From assembly GCA_028554645.1 (NCBI GenBank), contig JAQOOI010000019.1, forward strand, positions 1,575,037 to 1,639,036: a DNA stretch of 64,000 bases. Reading direction: 5' to 3'. Shown in pieces: positions 44,953-56,472 of this stretch (within the stretch, counting starts at the first letter, position 1; each line of letters begins with the position of its first letter). The position numbers and the translations under genes were made by a program. Source of the DNA: Omphalotus guepiniiformis (Eukaryota > Basidiomycota > Agaricomycetes > Agaricales > Omphalotaceae). Below the pieces are notes generated by a model. The model ran no database searches. It was not told where the DNA came from and saw only the letters and a list, made by a program, of their open reading frames with translations.

Positions 44953-46278
44953 ATGCTGCATCTACGATTGATCCTGTTTGTCTGGTTTTTTCAGTTTCAT
45001 TTCGCAGTTGGCACGCTCATTAACGTTACGATCGACGATACGAACCCGGGAGTCGGTGGTTCCACGATAACGTATTTCCCTGACGGTGCTTGGAATCTTG
45101 GAACGGATTGCAATGGATGTACTGCACATCCAGATGTCAGTCAGCTATTTGATGGTACTTGGCACGATGGAACGGTACGCAATAACTTTTTTTTTGTCCT
45201 TCGCAGTTTCAATTTGATTCTTTCTAAAAAGTTCAATCCTCTTCCTGGGAGTAACAATTTCCCCAATCAGACCCTCACAGCAAGCGTAACCTTCAATGGT
45301 ACGTTTTCTTCGCGATTATATTTGAATATTCTCGATTCTCAGTTGGATCAAAACTCTTCAGGTACTGCGGTTTATGTGTTCTGTGTCCTTGCACGAACTA
45401 CCACCTCACCTGATGGGGATTCAGACATGACCTTCGTCATTGACGGGGAGACTGTCGGGACGTTCGTCAAAGCAGCACCGGGTACAACTGGGTACGACTA
45501 CAATGTCCCTGTCTTCTCGACGAGCACGCTACTACCGGGTAATCATACTCTGACAATACAAAATGGTCACGTCAACGGCAATAAATCATTGGTTATCCTC
45601 GACTCAATCGTCTACTCGTACGTATGCCCTATTTGTTTCCGCACAAAGCTATTTATGAGAATATTGATAGATTTGACGATGGTGTATCAGACTCTCCCTC
45701 ATCTTCAAGCAAGACGAGCAGATCCGGTATCATAGCCGCTGCCGTGGTTGTCCCGGTAGTCGTTGTCGGTCTCGCTATCGCAGCAGCCATATTCTACTGT
45801 CGCCGTCGCCGGCATCAGCAAAGCATTCATGATGACCGCACCAATATCAATCCGTTCAACCCTCCTGTTGGAACAGCTCGGTACGAACTTGTTAGCATCC
45901 TAGCGACCTTCGAGTCATAGCTCACCCTATCTAAACACATCCAGCTTACCAGCAAGCGCTTCCAGTATAAGCCCAGCGGCACGTATTCATGCAAAGGCCA
46001 TGAGTACAAACACGCCATCAACCTTCTCGCGTTTGACATCCAACAGCGGGAGCGGGAAGAGTACTCAAAGTCGACCTGCTGATGGGGGGATCCATCGTGC
46101 ACAACAGCCACTCGCAGTCAAGGGACTGGTACGACAAAACTTGAGCCCTGATGTATCAACTCCGGAGGTGGTGCATTCTATGGCTACTTCTCCGTCCTCA
46201 TCAGGACTCGTTGATGCGGGAGCAATTACTTTAGAGGACGATATGTACCCTGATGAGGATCCTCCTGCGTACGCATAG
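44953..46278 (+). CDS. single-pass membrane protein with PPAY tail, family copy D
   Basis: Join 44953..45174, 45232..45298, 45362..45617, 45671..45880, 45966..46278; 355 aa, exon sum divisible by three. It has a signal peptide, I-D-D-T-N-P-G-V-G-G-S-T-I-T-Y, C-x-x-C, N-G-T-A-V-Y-V-F, F-V-I-D-G-E, a very short stalk, membrane segment V-V-V-P-V-V-V-V-G-L-A-I, Y-C-R-R-R-R, and a tail ending E-D-P-P-A-Y-A. Read through, the tail stops at L-A-T-F-E-S. An 85-nt GTACGA...TTCCAG intron at the same place as in copy C restores the family frame (A-R then I-S-P-A-A-R-I-H-A). Confidence 0.78.
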
Positions 46279-46708
46279 ACCTGTGACTCGTTCTTCCCCC
46301 TAAAATCGCAGCCCTGGGATTTGATATGATCCTTTTCATCTTGATACTAGTTAGTGTTTTACCGAAATTACAAACCATGTAGTACCTTATACTTACTTAA
46401 CTACTAATTCAATTAGCTTATGTTCTTTGTAAAGTCTTGTGTAAGTAGTACGTTTTCTAATGCATTGCAAACCGCACCTCACTGAATTTTAAGGAGTCGT
46501 ACGAAATGAGAGGCTTTATTCGTACCCTTGCATATACAATTCCGGGCTGTTGTCTTCTAATCTTGGTCATTTATACGATGAAAAAAATGTTCTTCGCCAA
46601 ATCTCGCTTTGACTCCTATTCTGCCTAATGAAATGCCGGCCGGCACTTCGAACTCACACGACTGTTTAGCGTGTTGCAGTGACGCGCTTCATCCATCCCC
46701 CCATCAAC
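46279..46708. other. intergenic stretch
   Basis: A/T-rich; 3' region of copy D and promoter of the next gene. Nothing else seen. Confidence 0.4.
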
Positions 46709-48217
46709 ATGAGCTCAGTGCAGCCTCAAAGCACTCTTCGTCGACGAATGCATATACTCGAACGAGCTCATTCGCTTTCAGGTCACAACATCTCTTCTAA
46801 TATCTCCAAAATTCCTAAACCACAGGACGGCGAGTTAGGAGGGAAGGAGGATTCACATGAGGAAGAAGCTGCGCAGTCCTTGACGGATTACGAAACTGGC
46901 TCGGAGTCTAGCAGGAGTGAAGTTGATGGATTAGCTCCAGAGAACGATGAGGAGCCATCAAAAGCAAAAACCAACATCGCTGGTGAGGAAGAGCACCAGC
47001 GAGGACCAACTTTGCGGGAACATCATGTGTCTCACTCTTCAAGAAGCAAGTCGTGGTATGAGTTCGACCTTGCTGTTGTCGCTGCACTCGTATCACCTAT
47101 TGGCAACTGGCTTACTGGTGGAGATCATATCAAGGATATAACACTCGTTATGCTGCTCATTTTCTATCTGCATCAAGTCATCGAAGGTGAGTCTAATCAG
47201 GGACAACTAAGACACCACCCCTAATTGTCTCTTAACACAGTTCCTTGGTCTTTATATCACAGCGCGCGCCCTCGTCGAAATTCTCATGATCCTGTCATTC
47301 CTCACAATGTCCCCGAAGCTGAACGATTTCAGAAAGCTGCCATGTCGGAACTACGCCTGCTCGAGTTCTTCTTCCTTGCACTATCTATTGTCTCACCTCT
47401 TCTCGGTGCGATTTTGCTTCGCTACGTCACTTTTGCCGTCACGGGCGATGATATCCATGAGTCATGGTTCAGTACGGGCTTGTTCGTCCTAGCTACAGGC
47501 ATTCGTCCGTGGAGTCACCTCGTGCGGCGTCTCACTCAACGAGTGACAGATTTACACGATGTCGTGCATTATCCTTCCGCCGAAAACCCTTATGTCGATG
47601 AATTCACTCGCCAGATGACGGAGATGCGAAAGCAAGCAGATTTATTGGAGGCTTCGCTCAACAAAGTACGCCAAAGAATGATGAAGGAAACAGAGGAAGT
47701 GTACGACTACGTGGACGGAGCTGTGGACTCGGTTGAGAAAATAATCAAGAAACACGAGCGGAAATGCGAAAAGCATGATGGCAAAATCAAAGATATGGAG
47801 ATGGTGGTGAATGCGTTGAAGACGAGGAGGTTGAAGCTCACACCTGTGAAGCTCGATACTCCACCGCCGGTTTCAACTCGGTTTTTCCTCCCACATCGTG
47901 TATACTCAGCCCTGTTCCGCACACTCCCTTCCTGGCTGGCCCCTCCTCAGGAATTCCTATACGAGCTAAGAAGCTCGCCGTCCTCAACCGTTACGAGGTA
48001 TGCGGTGCCGTCACTTTCGTCTCCAGATGGTCTGGAGACAATCCCGGAGGAGGGTCTTTCTGGTGCTCGACATAGTCCCGCCAGCGTTGAAAGCAAAGAC
48101 TCGGAGGAGGCGCCGGTGCCTAGTCTTGGGTTTGGTGGAAGGCTGTTTCTTCGCTTTGCTTACCTGACTACCTTTCCGATTCGATCTGTGTCGAGGATGA
48201 TATTTGGGTATTCGTAG
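46709..48217 (+). CDS. membrane protein of unknown function
   Basis: Join 46709..47186, 47241..48217; 484 aa, exon sum divisible by three. Order: disordered acidic/Ser-rich N-terminus to about residue 125; hydrophobic segments around D-L-A-V-V-A-A-L-V-S-P-I-G-N-W-L and T-L-V-M-L-L-I-F-Y-L; short loop; E-F-F-F-L-A-L-S-I-V-S-P-L-L-G-A-I-L-L and W-F-S-T-G-L-F-V-L-A-T-G-I; a coiled coil (M-R-K-Q-A-D-L-L-E-A-S-L-N-K-V to about residue 370); and a disordered C-terminus. The pattern of four hydrophobic stretches plus coiled coil recurs in fungal hypothetical proteins; I cannot name a function. Confidence 0.72.
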
Positions 48218-49121
48218 AGACCCGGTGCCCCTCTCGCCCTCTGCCCCTCTGCCCCTCTCGCCCCCAAACCCCTCTTCCTTCCCTATCGTTGCATATCATT
48301 CCTTCGTCTCTTTTCTGTATTGCCACCCCACCACACTGGGATATCACTCCTTATTTATCTTTTCCACTCAGTCTGAAACCCACATATCATCATCATTACC
48401 GAACCCAAAATTCGTTCGCTGGCTGTCTTTTTTTGCTCGCATTCATATCGTAACTCTCTTCGTACGGACGGTCCTTTATACCGAAACGTACATAAAACGC
48501 ATATAGTAGTATTACTCCCTCGCTGTGTATTCATTCACGTGTAACCAGATGTGGTGTAAGTTGTTGCAGTTGCCTATGTATTGTAGTGTAGATCAATTTA
48601 AATAAATATCGAGGGGTTGCCCGCCGTAGTCTCGCGTGTTGGAGCAGTGTTCGATGATTGTGAGGAACAGGGGGAACCGGTGGTCACGCATTATCTTGGA
48701 TCTCTTTTCGAGTCTCAAGCTGAATAGTGACTCGAGAAAGTCTGGAACATGAAATAAAGAACGTGAACTATACATCATACTGTAGAAAGTGTACAGCAGT
48801 AAAAGGAAAAAAATCCGAAACATGCAAATGAGGTGAGGGGAATATGTGCAGAGAGAGAGCGAGAGTGGAGAAAAACGAAAAACCGGTACGTATGTCCTGA
48901 ACTGTACTGTAAATCCTGATCCACAAGTAGTAACAGAGTCGAGAGAGGAAGAAAATAAAACCTGATAATGAGCTCCAATTGACCCGACAGTAGGTGAATG
49001 GTGTGGTATGGGGTAGTATGGGGTAGTAGTGGTGGCAAGTCGACACGAAAGCAAACCAATGGAATATTGAGGGAAAAACCAAGTGAAGCGGGGGGGGGGG
49101 AATCCACCTCGAGGAATCAAA
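48218..49121. other. intergenic stretch between convergent genes
   Basis: 3' regions of two convergent genes. Contains a CCCCTCTCGCC / CTGCCCCT pyrimidine repeat at 48225-48265 and a run of about ten G residues at 49091-49100. No gene is supported. Confidence 0.45.
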
Positions 49122-52100
49122 TCACGTATGAGCGCCGTCCCAACTAGCTCTCTTCCTCTTATTATCACCCCTCAACATTAAATCCTGCGGACAAACCGCA
49201 CTCTGTCCTCTCTGATGACTAGGATGAGACGGCGGTCGGGTACTACTCGTAGACCCCAAAGGAGGCGAAAGAGGTGGGATTGAGATACCAACACTTTTAT
49301 TATTCGAAAGCGCGTTTCCGTTTCCGTTGCCATTTCCAACGTGTTCTGTATCACCAGCGCCGCCACCACCAAGTCCTCTCCTCCCAAACGAAGAAGAACT
49401 GCCTAGCCCAAACGCATGCGTATGCCCTAACGACAACGACACATCTTGCATCGGTTTCCCAACCGAAGCAACAGACTGCGCAAGATCCAAAGCCTGTCTC
49501 GAATTCTGGGCTTCGTCAAACGGCGTAGGAAGTATCCCCATTCCGCCATGTGAACTCGAACCACCGTAGTAATGTAGGTCCAAGAACGGCAGATCGTACA
49601 TGTCACCGCTTGCACCTCCGAGAACCGAGTTGGAATTGGAATTGGAATTGGTGTTGAGATGGTTCGGGGTGCTGTGGCTGCTGTTCTGGTTCTGGTTCTG
49701 TGAAGCGAGGAAGAGGGATGAAAACGTTGGTGGGTTTGGCAAAGATGGCGGATGTGGGAGTGGTGGTAAACGTGACGGGACACCAGCCGCGAGCTGCTGT
49801 TGCTGTTGCTGCTGCTGCTGAACTTGCTGCTGCTGTTGCTGCGCCGGCGGCGGTGGTGTAGAACCCAAAGAATCTAACGACTGAGCATCAGCCCCAAACA
49901 ACTCCATCGTCATAATCTCGGGCTGCGAATTCGCATGAACCTGTGTCGGTCTAGACAAATGACCACCTCCTCCACCTCCTCCTCCTCCCATACCCGTCCG
50001 ATCAACAGGAGGAACCGAAATCGATCTTCCGTGTGCCGAACTAGAACTATAATGATTATTAAGATGATTCACCGACCTCGTCCTCATTTGACGTGGTTGT
50101 GTAAGAGGCGTAGCAGGTGGTGTAGAGTGTAACTCTTGTGATAAATCAACGAGATCATCGATATCAAGTCGAGTATCAGACATCACTGACTGTGACCTCT
50201 GATGAGGGTGATGTTGTTGGTGATGTTGGTGAGGATGATGATGATGTCTATCTTCTTTTTGAGGCGAAAGCATATCCATGATACCTATATCGACAGACGA
50301 AGAATCATCCATAGAATCAGGATGTCCATCATCAAGTGTAATCCCCGTCAACTCAATCTCGTCAATCCCAGGTAACGCAGGCGTATGAAGCTGTAACGGA
50401 TGTATACCCGCCGCTTGTTGTGACTGTGAACCTCCCGAAAGTCCAAGTCCGAGTCCCTGCTCAGACCCATCAAAACCCCCATAATAACTTGTCTGCTGAG
50501 GTTGATGAGTCCTCGCACCGAATATCAGATCACCAGCATAATTCGAATGATGCGTAAACCCTCGGAAACAACTACTAGATCCAAACATCTCATCCGAAAG
50601 CGTAGACCTCGAGTCACCCACACCAATTTCAGAAGAAAAGTCGTGCGGGTTTGACGTCGGCACGAGGTCATATCGATCGAAAACGCCGTGATTGAGGTTG
50701 TGGAAAGAGAAAGGTGAAGAAGGCGATAACCCTCCTTCGAAATACGCAGAAGAACCGCTGCTGCTGTCTAACCTCGGATTCGCAGAGAACCAATCCTGTG
50801 TCCCCCAAGCTGATTTGCCTATCATACCCATTCCACCGACTATACTCTCGTTACGTCGCTGGAAGGGGGAAGACTGAGATGACATGAGATAGTCTGCTGA
50901 TAGGTGTGAAGAAGTTGGTGATCCAGTCCAGGTGTGATGAGAATGTACAGGCGTGTCCAATCCCGAGGACCAAGTCTGTGACTGCGCGTCAAACTCGGAT
51001 TGGGAAGTCCCAGCCATAAAATCTCCTAGACTAAGCGAATCCGCTAACGTCGTATCCATCAAGTCCATATCCCCATCGTCATCCGTCAGAGCTTTCACAG
51101 GCGAAGACGAAGACGATGTAGGTGGTTTACCCCAGAAGGAATATAATGGGTTGCTTATCGACCGTGTCGTCCTAGACGGTTTAACGACACCATCATCCTC
51201 ATCATCTTCTCCACATGAACTGTCTTCATCTTCAGACGGAGCAGTACTCTGCGGCACACTCTTCGTACCACCCCTCAAAAGACCCGAGCTAGTATTCCTC
51301 CGCTTCCTTCTCACCGGCCCAGTCGTAGACATTGACAGCTGATCATCCGTCGCAGCACGCATAGGCATCCTAGAAATCGCAGTCGCAGGCGTGCCCGACC
51401 CTGAAGCCAAACCCAAAGCCGAAACCGAAGCCGAAGCCGACGAAGCCTCACCCCCACCAGCCCCAACCAACTTTTTCTTCACAGCATTCCTCGGTTTATA
51501 CCCCGCAGCTTGATAAAGTTCCGGAAACGCATTCCTAAACCTATCCCTCAAATCCGTAGATCTCCGATTTTGCTCCTGAAACACTGGGTCTTTAACGATC
51601 GTAGCCCATACCGTGCCGTGTTTCTCGTAACCTGCTTTTAGAGCGCGGTCTTCTTCTTCAGTGAATGGACGACGTTTTTTGCTTCGGGTTTTTTCGAATA
51701 GGGATGTACCGTCGGGTTGAGTTGCACGGACTTTACTGGAGAGATGGGTACGGGCGTTGGGGTAGTGTTGCTTGTATGCGTCGGGAAAGTAGGTTCGGAA
51801 GCTGTAGATTTGAATACGCCCGTTGTTAGGTGATGTTTTGTTTTTGTGAGGAATGTATGAACGTACCGGTCTTTGAGGTCTACAGGAGACCTACTGTCAA
51901 ATTTGAGATCTGGGTCACTTAGAATGACCTTCCAATTCCCAACGCCGTGCTAAACGAACGAACAACCCAACCAACCAGCTCTCAGTACGAAGTAGAATAA
52001 CCAGCAAAGCAATGGACATACCCGATTACACCCATCAACTAACATCTGAGTTTCCTCCTTCGACCACTTCTTCCTCTGTTTCTTTTCTTGAATCTGTACA

Positions 52101-52582
52101 CCATCCTCATCATCCACATCCGCAGCAATCCTACGCATCTTCCCCCGCTTCTCGGGCATCAAACACGACGTCGTAGCGTTGTTCACGTTGTAGTTGTTGA
52201 ACCCGTCACCGTTGTCACCGTCACCCACTGCGCTGCGGTGAGGCTGTAACGTAGTATCGTCACGAAATGACCACGCGCTAGTAGGCACTACCCTCGGTGA
52301 CGAAGCTAGCGCTAATGATACCCTTCTCTGTTTCAAAGGTGCCGAATCTGAACTCGAAGAAGACTGATTCGGATTCTGGGGCTGGGGGAAAGGAGCTTTG
52401 AAAGAGAACGTCGAAGATGACGGAAGTTGTAGTTTCAAGTTATTTGATGTTGTCGTTGTCCCGGATGCTGTTGAACTTGATACCGTAGCAAGCTCGACAT
52501 TGACACCGTTACTAGCTATGGAATCCTGAGTAATTGCCGTCGTTGTCGCCGTCGCCGAGGTCGCCGCTGTCGTTGTGGACAT
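49122..52582 (-). CDS. double Myb/SANT DNA-binding protein, Tay1/Teb1-like
   Basis: Join on the minus strand: 52582..52022, 51949..51867, 51801..49122; 1107 aa, exon sum divisible by three. Two Myb-type repeats: the first K-K-W-S-K-E-E-T-Q-M-L...H-G-V-G-N-W-K-V-I-L ending V-D-L-K-D-R-F-R, the second R-P-F-T-E-E-E-D-R-A-L...H-G-T-V-W-A-T-I-V ending T-D-L-R-D-R-F-R. The VDLKDR ends are the telobox signature of proteins binding TTAGGG-type repeats. Two adjacent teloboxes are characteristic of Tay1 (Yarrowia, Ustilago) and Teb1 (fission yeast), which bind telomeric repeats or similar promoter sites. The long C-terminus is disordered: poly-Gln near 49795-49850, His-rich P-H-Q-H-H-Q-Q-H-H, poly-Gly, and N-S-N-S-N-S repeats. 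Confidence 0.85.
49797..49852 (-). repeat. poly-glutamine coding repeat
   Basis: CTG/TTG triplets on the plus strand encode two Gln runs interrupted by Val. Such tracts commonly vary in length between strains. Confidence 0.85.
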
Positions 52583-53163
52583 GAAATGAGAAATGAGAAG
52601 TGGGGTGTTTTGTAAGAATTAATGAAATGGGCGGGGCCTTGGGCCTTCTCCTTTATGAGGAGACGAAAGTTTGGCTTGGTCCTTTCTCCACGAATATAGC
52701 TATAGGCTTACTACCTGCAGCGTGACGTAGAGGCTAGAGCCTATTGTAGGTTAGTTATTTTAGTGACTCTTTCCACGCAAGAAGGGGTGAAACAAACTTG
52801 ATAATCACAAAGTCCCCTGCTCGGCGCTTTGGGCGTTCTGTCACTCAGTGAAAAACCGTCGCCTGTGCAGCGTGCAGCGTGCAGTTGTCCAAGTTGAAGA
52901 AGAAGAAGAAAAGGATGAAATGAAGGGAAGGGTTGACGGTGGTTGGGCAAGGGGCACGTTGCTGTCTGTCTGAATTGTTGGGTTTGAATTGTTTGCGTCC
53001 TATCCTCCTTCCAGCAATTCACGGCTATCAGCAGAACTTCTCACACAGCTTTGATGTGATTCACAGAACGGAAATCTTAAAAGTGAAATGTGTGTATGAA
53101 GGCGCATATATGCGTATTAACGAAATATACTACAAGCACGCTAGCGGCTACAACGGTGAAGTT
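52583..53163. other. intergenic stretch
   Basis: Promoter of the Myb gene and 3' region of RPN9. No gene supported. Confidence 0.4.
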
Positions 53164-54859
53164 TTATGAAGAAACAAGAACCTCCGGCGCAATTCGTTGT
53201 TCAACAACGTTAAGTTTCCCAACCCACTCTTCCAACCTCTTCGCAAGTCCACCAACTTGTTGCCTCGACAACACACGAGGTTGTACCCAAGTAATCTGTG
53301 CTTTTTGCTCGACTTGGTCCATTGAACCTCGTATGAGTTTAAGACTATATTCGAAACAAAGGCGAGGGAAAAAAAACAATAAGCGTCCGTGCGTCCGTGG
53401 CGGGGGGTGTTAGGGAGGGACACGAGAAAACCACCAGGTAACTCACCTCAAGGCTTTCATAACCAAATGCTCAACTTCATCAACAGGCAACCTCGTCTCC
53501 TCCGCAATCGTATTAAAACTCATATTCCTATTCTCCGCATTACGCTTAAAAACCGACTCAATAAGAGCCATGAGACAGATTTTCTGTCTCAAAAACGCAT
53601 AGTTTTCTTGCAGAATCGGCTATTTTCGAATTCCAAATCTCAGTTCAAAACGCCAAAACACAGAAGGAGAAACGAACTAACCTCTTGAGGGAACAACGGT
53701 GCGAGAGCTTCGAATTTTCCAATACTTCCCTCATTGAAAGTGAACAGCAACTTTTTGATCCACTCGAACGGCGTACCATCCAATGCGTCCAAGATAGGGT
53801 GCATTAGCTATAGTAGGAGGGCCATGAAAAGCGGAGCAAAGTAGGCAAAAGCGGGCAAAGCAAGCGGAGCACGGAACAAAAGCAAAGCAAAGCAAGTCAG
53901 TTCTAGCTCACATCACGCTCATCGCGAAAAAGAAAAACAACTTCACCAATTCACCAAAGTTATAGATCGTATCTCCAAGGAAAGCCGAGATCCCAAGATC
54001 ATGAGCTCGGCCTAGACGTTCTTCTGGTGTCATATCCGTTGAGGGATCGACACAGGCTAGGTAGAGTAGGGAGTTTCGGTAGTATGGTGCATATTCCGCT
54101 TTTGCCTGTGTCCGTGCCAGTAGCACCAAGTCAGTTGAACGCCGCATAACAAATGAGTACCACGACGCAAACGCAGAACGCACCTTGTAGTAATCAGCAG
54201 CAACACCATAGTAAGCCGCATTAACACCATTATCTACACCTTCGAGTGTATCAAGGATCTTCCAAGCTGAATCCATATCCGTCTTTGTCCCATCAAGATC
54301 ACCATATAGTAATTTGGCATGAGCGATTGTAGCGAGTAATAAAACATATGCTTCTTCGGATTTCTCTTTGTCGATTCTTGAGAGTAGGGATGTTAGGAAC
54401 GTGAGATGTGTTTGAGGGTCTGGATGTATGGATGATGATTTAGTATTCGTGTTTCCTGATGAGGTTGAGGTATGAGGGTAGTAAGAACAAACTCACTATC
54501 AATCTCTTTCGAAACTTTAACCCCCATCTCAACAAGCCTAAGCTGATTCAACTTGACCTCAAAATCACTAACAAACCGCTCAAATACATCAACCCTAAAA
54601 GGCCTCGAAAGTGGATGATCGAAGAATTCGAATAGCTTTAGCGTTAACTGATGCCATAACCTAACGAATCAGTTCAATCAGTCACTGGTTGGTCAGCACC
54701 ACAACAGCGAGCAACTCACTTCTTCGTATGTAGATTCCCAAACGACTCAAAAAACGGATGAAGCTCAGAAGGCGTAGATGAGAGCGCTGTTGCGACGAAT
54801 TCATCTAGGACAAGCTTTTGTGGGGCTTTGGGTGGGTCTATTGCCATTGATGAGGACAT
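53164..54859 (-). CDS. RPN9: 26S proteasome regulatory subunit RPN9
   Basis: Join on the minus strand: 54859..54720, 54660..54497, 54419..54184, 54105..53947, 53807..53682, 53619..53447, 53344..53164; 392 aa, exon sum divisible by three. N-terminal helical repeats (L-W-H-Q-L-T-L-K-L-F-E-F-F, A-A-Y-Y-G-V-A-A-D-Y-Y-K-A-K-A-E-Y-A-P-Y-Y-R-N-S-L-L-Y) lead into a PCI domain (P-I-L-Q-E-N-Y-A-F-L-R-Q-K-I-C-L-M-A-L, T-R-L-P-V-D-E-V-E-H-L-V-M-K-A-L, L-K-L-I-R-G-S-M-D-Q, W-V-Q-P-R-V-L). RPN9 (human PSMD13) is a non-ATPase lid subunit of the 19S particle and helps position RPN10. Length and all motifs fit. Confidence 0.93.
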
Positions 54860-54885
54860 TTTGGGAGAAGGGATCGATTGAGAGG

Positions 54886-55266
54886 TTATATGGGAGCGTG
54901 AAGATGGATATGGAATGAGGAGGATTCGGAGGCGTACAGTAGATAGGCTGAAGTGATAGCCTCAGGACGGGACGCGTCGCCCAAAAGATGGTTGTATTTG
55001 GCTTTGACGTGTATATCAAGCAGGGACAAAGATAGAGTGCCTGCCGTGTCCATCCCCTCCAGCGCTCCAGCTTCAGTGCCGTTCATGCAGAGCTCCAATT
55101 CACTGGCAAACTTTGACTTCTCTCGAGCTTCAACTATAAATCTCTCGACTCTTACTCTCAAATGACAGTCTACCTCAAGCCCATTGATCCTCGTTAAGCT
55201 CAAACACATACAACCGTGTGGGCAACTTTCTGGGAATCCATCCTTGTTCTCCAACACGTTGGGATC
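54886..55266 (-). other. open frame of uncertain coding status
   Basis: About 127 codons read V-D-P-N-V-L-E-N-K-D-G-F-P-E-S on the minus strand, with varied composition and no low complexity. It begins just after an in-frame TGA and has an internal ATG at about residue 21. It overlaps the start region of the RPN9 promoter, and its first part lies within one unit of the 122-bp repeat. It could be an exon of a decayed gene. I do not recognise it. Confidence 0.2.
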
Positions 55267-55452
55267 CACGACTTTGACTCAGCAGCAGGGAGACACTAGC
55301 TTATGGGGAATACACAGCTAGGATAACAAATACAACCGTGGACAACACTCTGAGAATCCTTATTCGAAAAACCATGTCGGGATCCGCCAGTTTGACTCAA
55401 CAGTGTGAACAGAGAAGAGACGTTGGCCCATGAAGAATACAAAGCTAGGGTG
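55207..55452. repeat. two-unit imperfect tandem repeat, period about 122 bp
   Basis: Shared landmarks in both units: ATACAACCGTG, GAATCC, GGGATCC, TTTGACTCA, GAATACA, AGCTAGG. Units differ by small indels. Confidence 0.7.
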
Positions 55453-56472
55453 CATAGCCTGCTTGTTCCCACTCGGAGGGAGGATTTCTGAAGATAGCCA
55501 AAGGAATCAGGATGCAGTCCTCAACTGGAAGGCCATAAAGTTGCAAACCGTGACACAGAGGTGCGTGCTGCTATATTACATATATTAGTCTCTCATTTAA
55601 TATTAACAACCACGAAGCTTTTCTCTTCTCTTTAGAACTCACGCAGTATCCGCGGAGCAAAGATCTTCAGCTACGAATGAATACCAAGGATGTGGATGTT
55701 TCTGTCAAACATCGAAGGTCGTTTTACGGAGATTTGTAGACCCTCGCGAAGTCGCAAAGGGCTCATGATACACCCATCCAATCTTGGGCTTCATTCTTGT
55801 ATTATAAGTTGTAAGTCTGAAGAAACGAGAGTCACATTCTCCTAGGCGGGGTTCTGACAATCGATTCGACCTTGCCTATTCTCTTCGTTCGTATGACCCA
55901 AACTAATTCTGTCCATGCTTCCAGACCATATCTCGCTTATCCTACAAACTCGGAGCTTGAGGAACCGAACATACTTCCATCGACCCTTCCCGCAACACTC
56001 TCCCTCCACTGAAGCAAGGAGTTGCACAGCCACCCCAAGGTCCCGAAAGGAGAACTATGCTTCAACTTCCCATTCCGGGACATACACGCCCACTAATTTC
56101 TCAACCGGTAGAAATCTCGAAGTCATTCCCAAATATGTCCGCTAGCTTGTCTAAAGACAAGTTAACAACGCTAACTATCGATTGCTCTAGAGCACAAGGG
56201 GAAAGGTCCGAGCGTCCCGAATTACAGTTTACACGATACGACCTGACCTTGTTTTTTAATATAGTCGTACACTTATTGCGCAACGGATTTCGCGGCCATG
56301 CTGTGACATATGCTGTAGGAAGCTAGTGGCACGAATGAATGTCCTTGTTCTTTCTACACTCTAATAATCTAATGATATTTTGAAGTCGGGGTTATTTCGT
56401 TTCCTCATATCCTAACGCACCTTTCGCACCGTTGAATGAATAAACGAAGCGTTGTACGCTAGTCTCAGTGCC

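Larger units (their letters stand above)
54860..56472. other. intergenic stretch with a tandem repeat
   Basis: Contains the 122-bp repeat at 55207-55452 and an open frame (54886-55266, minus) without an ATG at its start. No domain is recognised. 55.5-56.4 kb shows nothing I can name. Confidence 0.4.

Noticed and set aside
48593..49168. 191-codon ORF on the minus strand near 48.6-49.2 kb
   Set aside because: Composition follows the A/T- and pyrimidine-rich 3' UTR; no domain, and it overlaps the end of the Myb gene in another frame.
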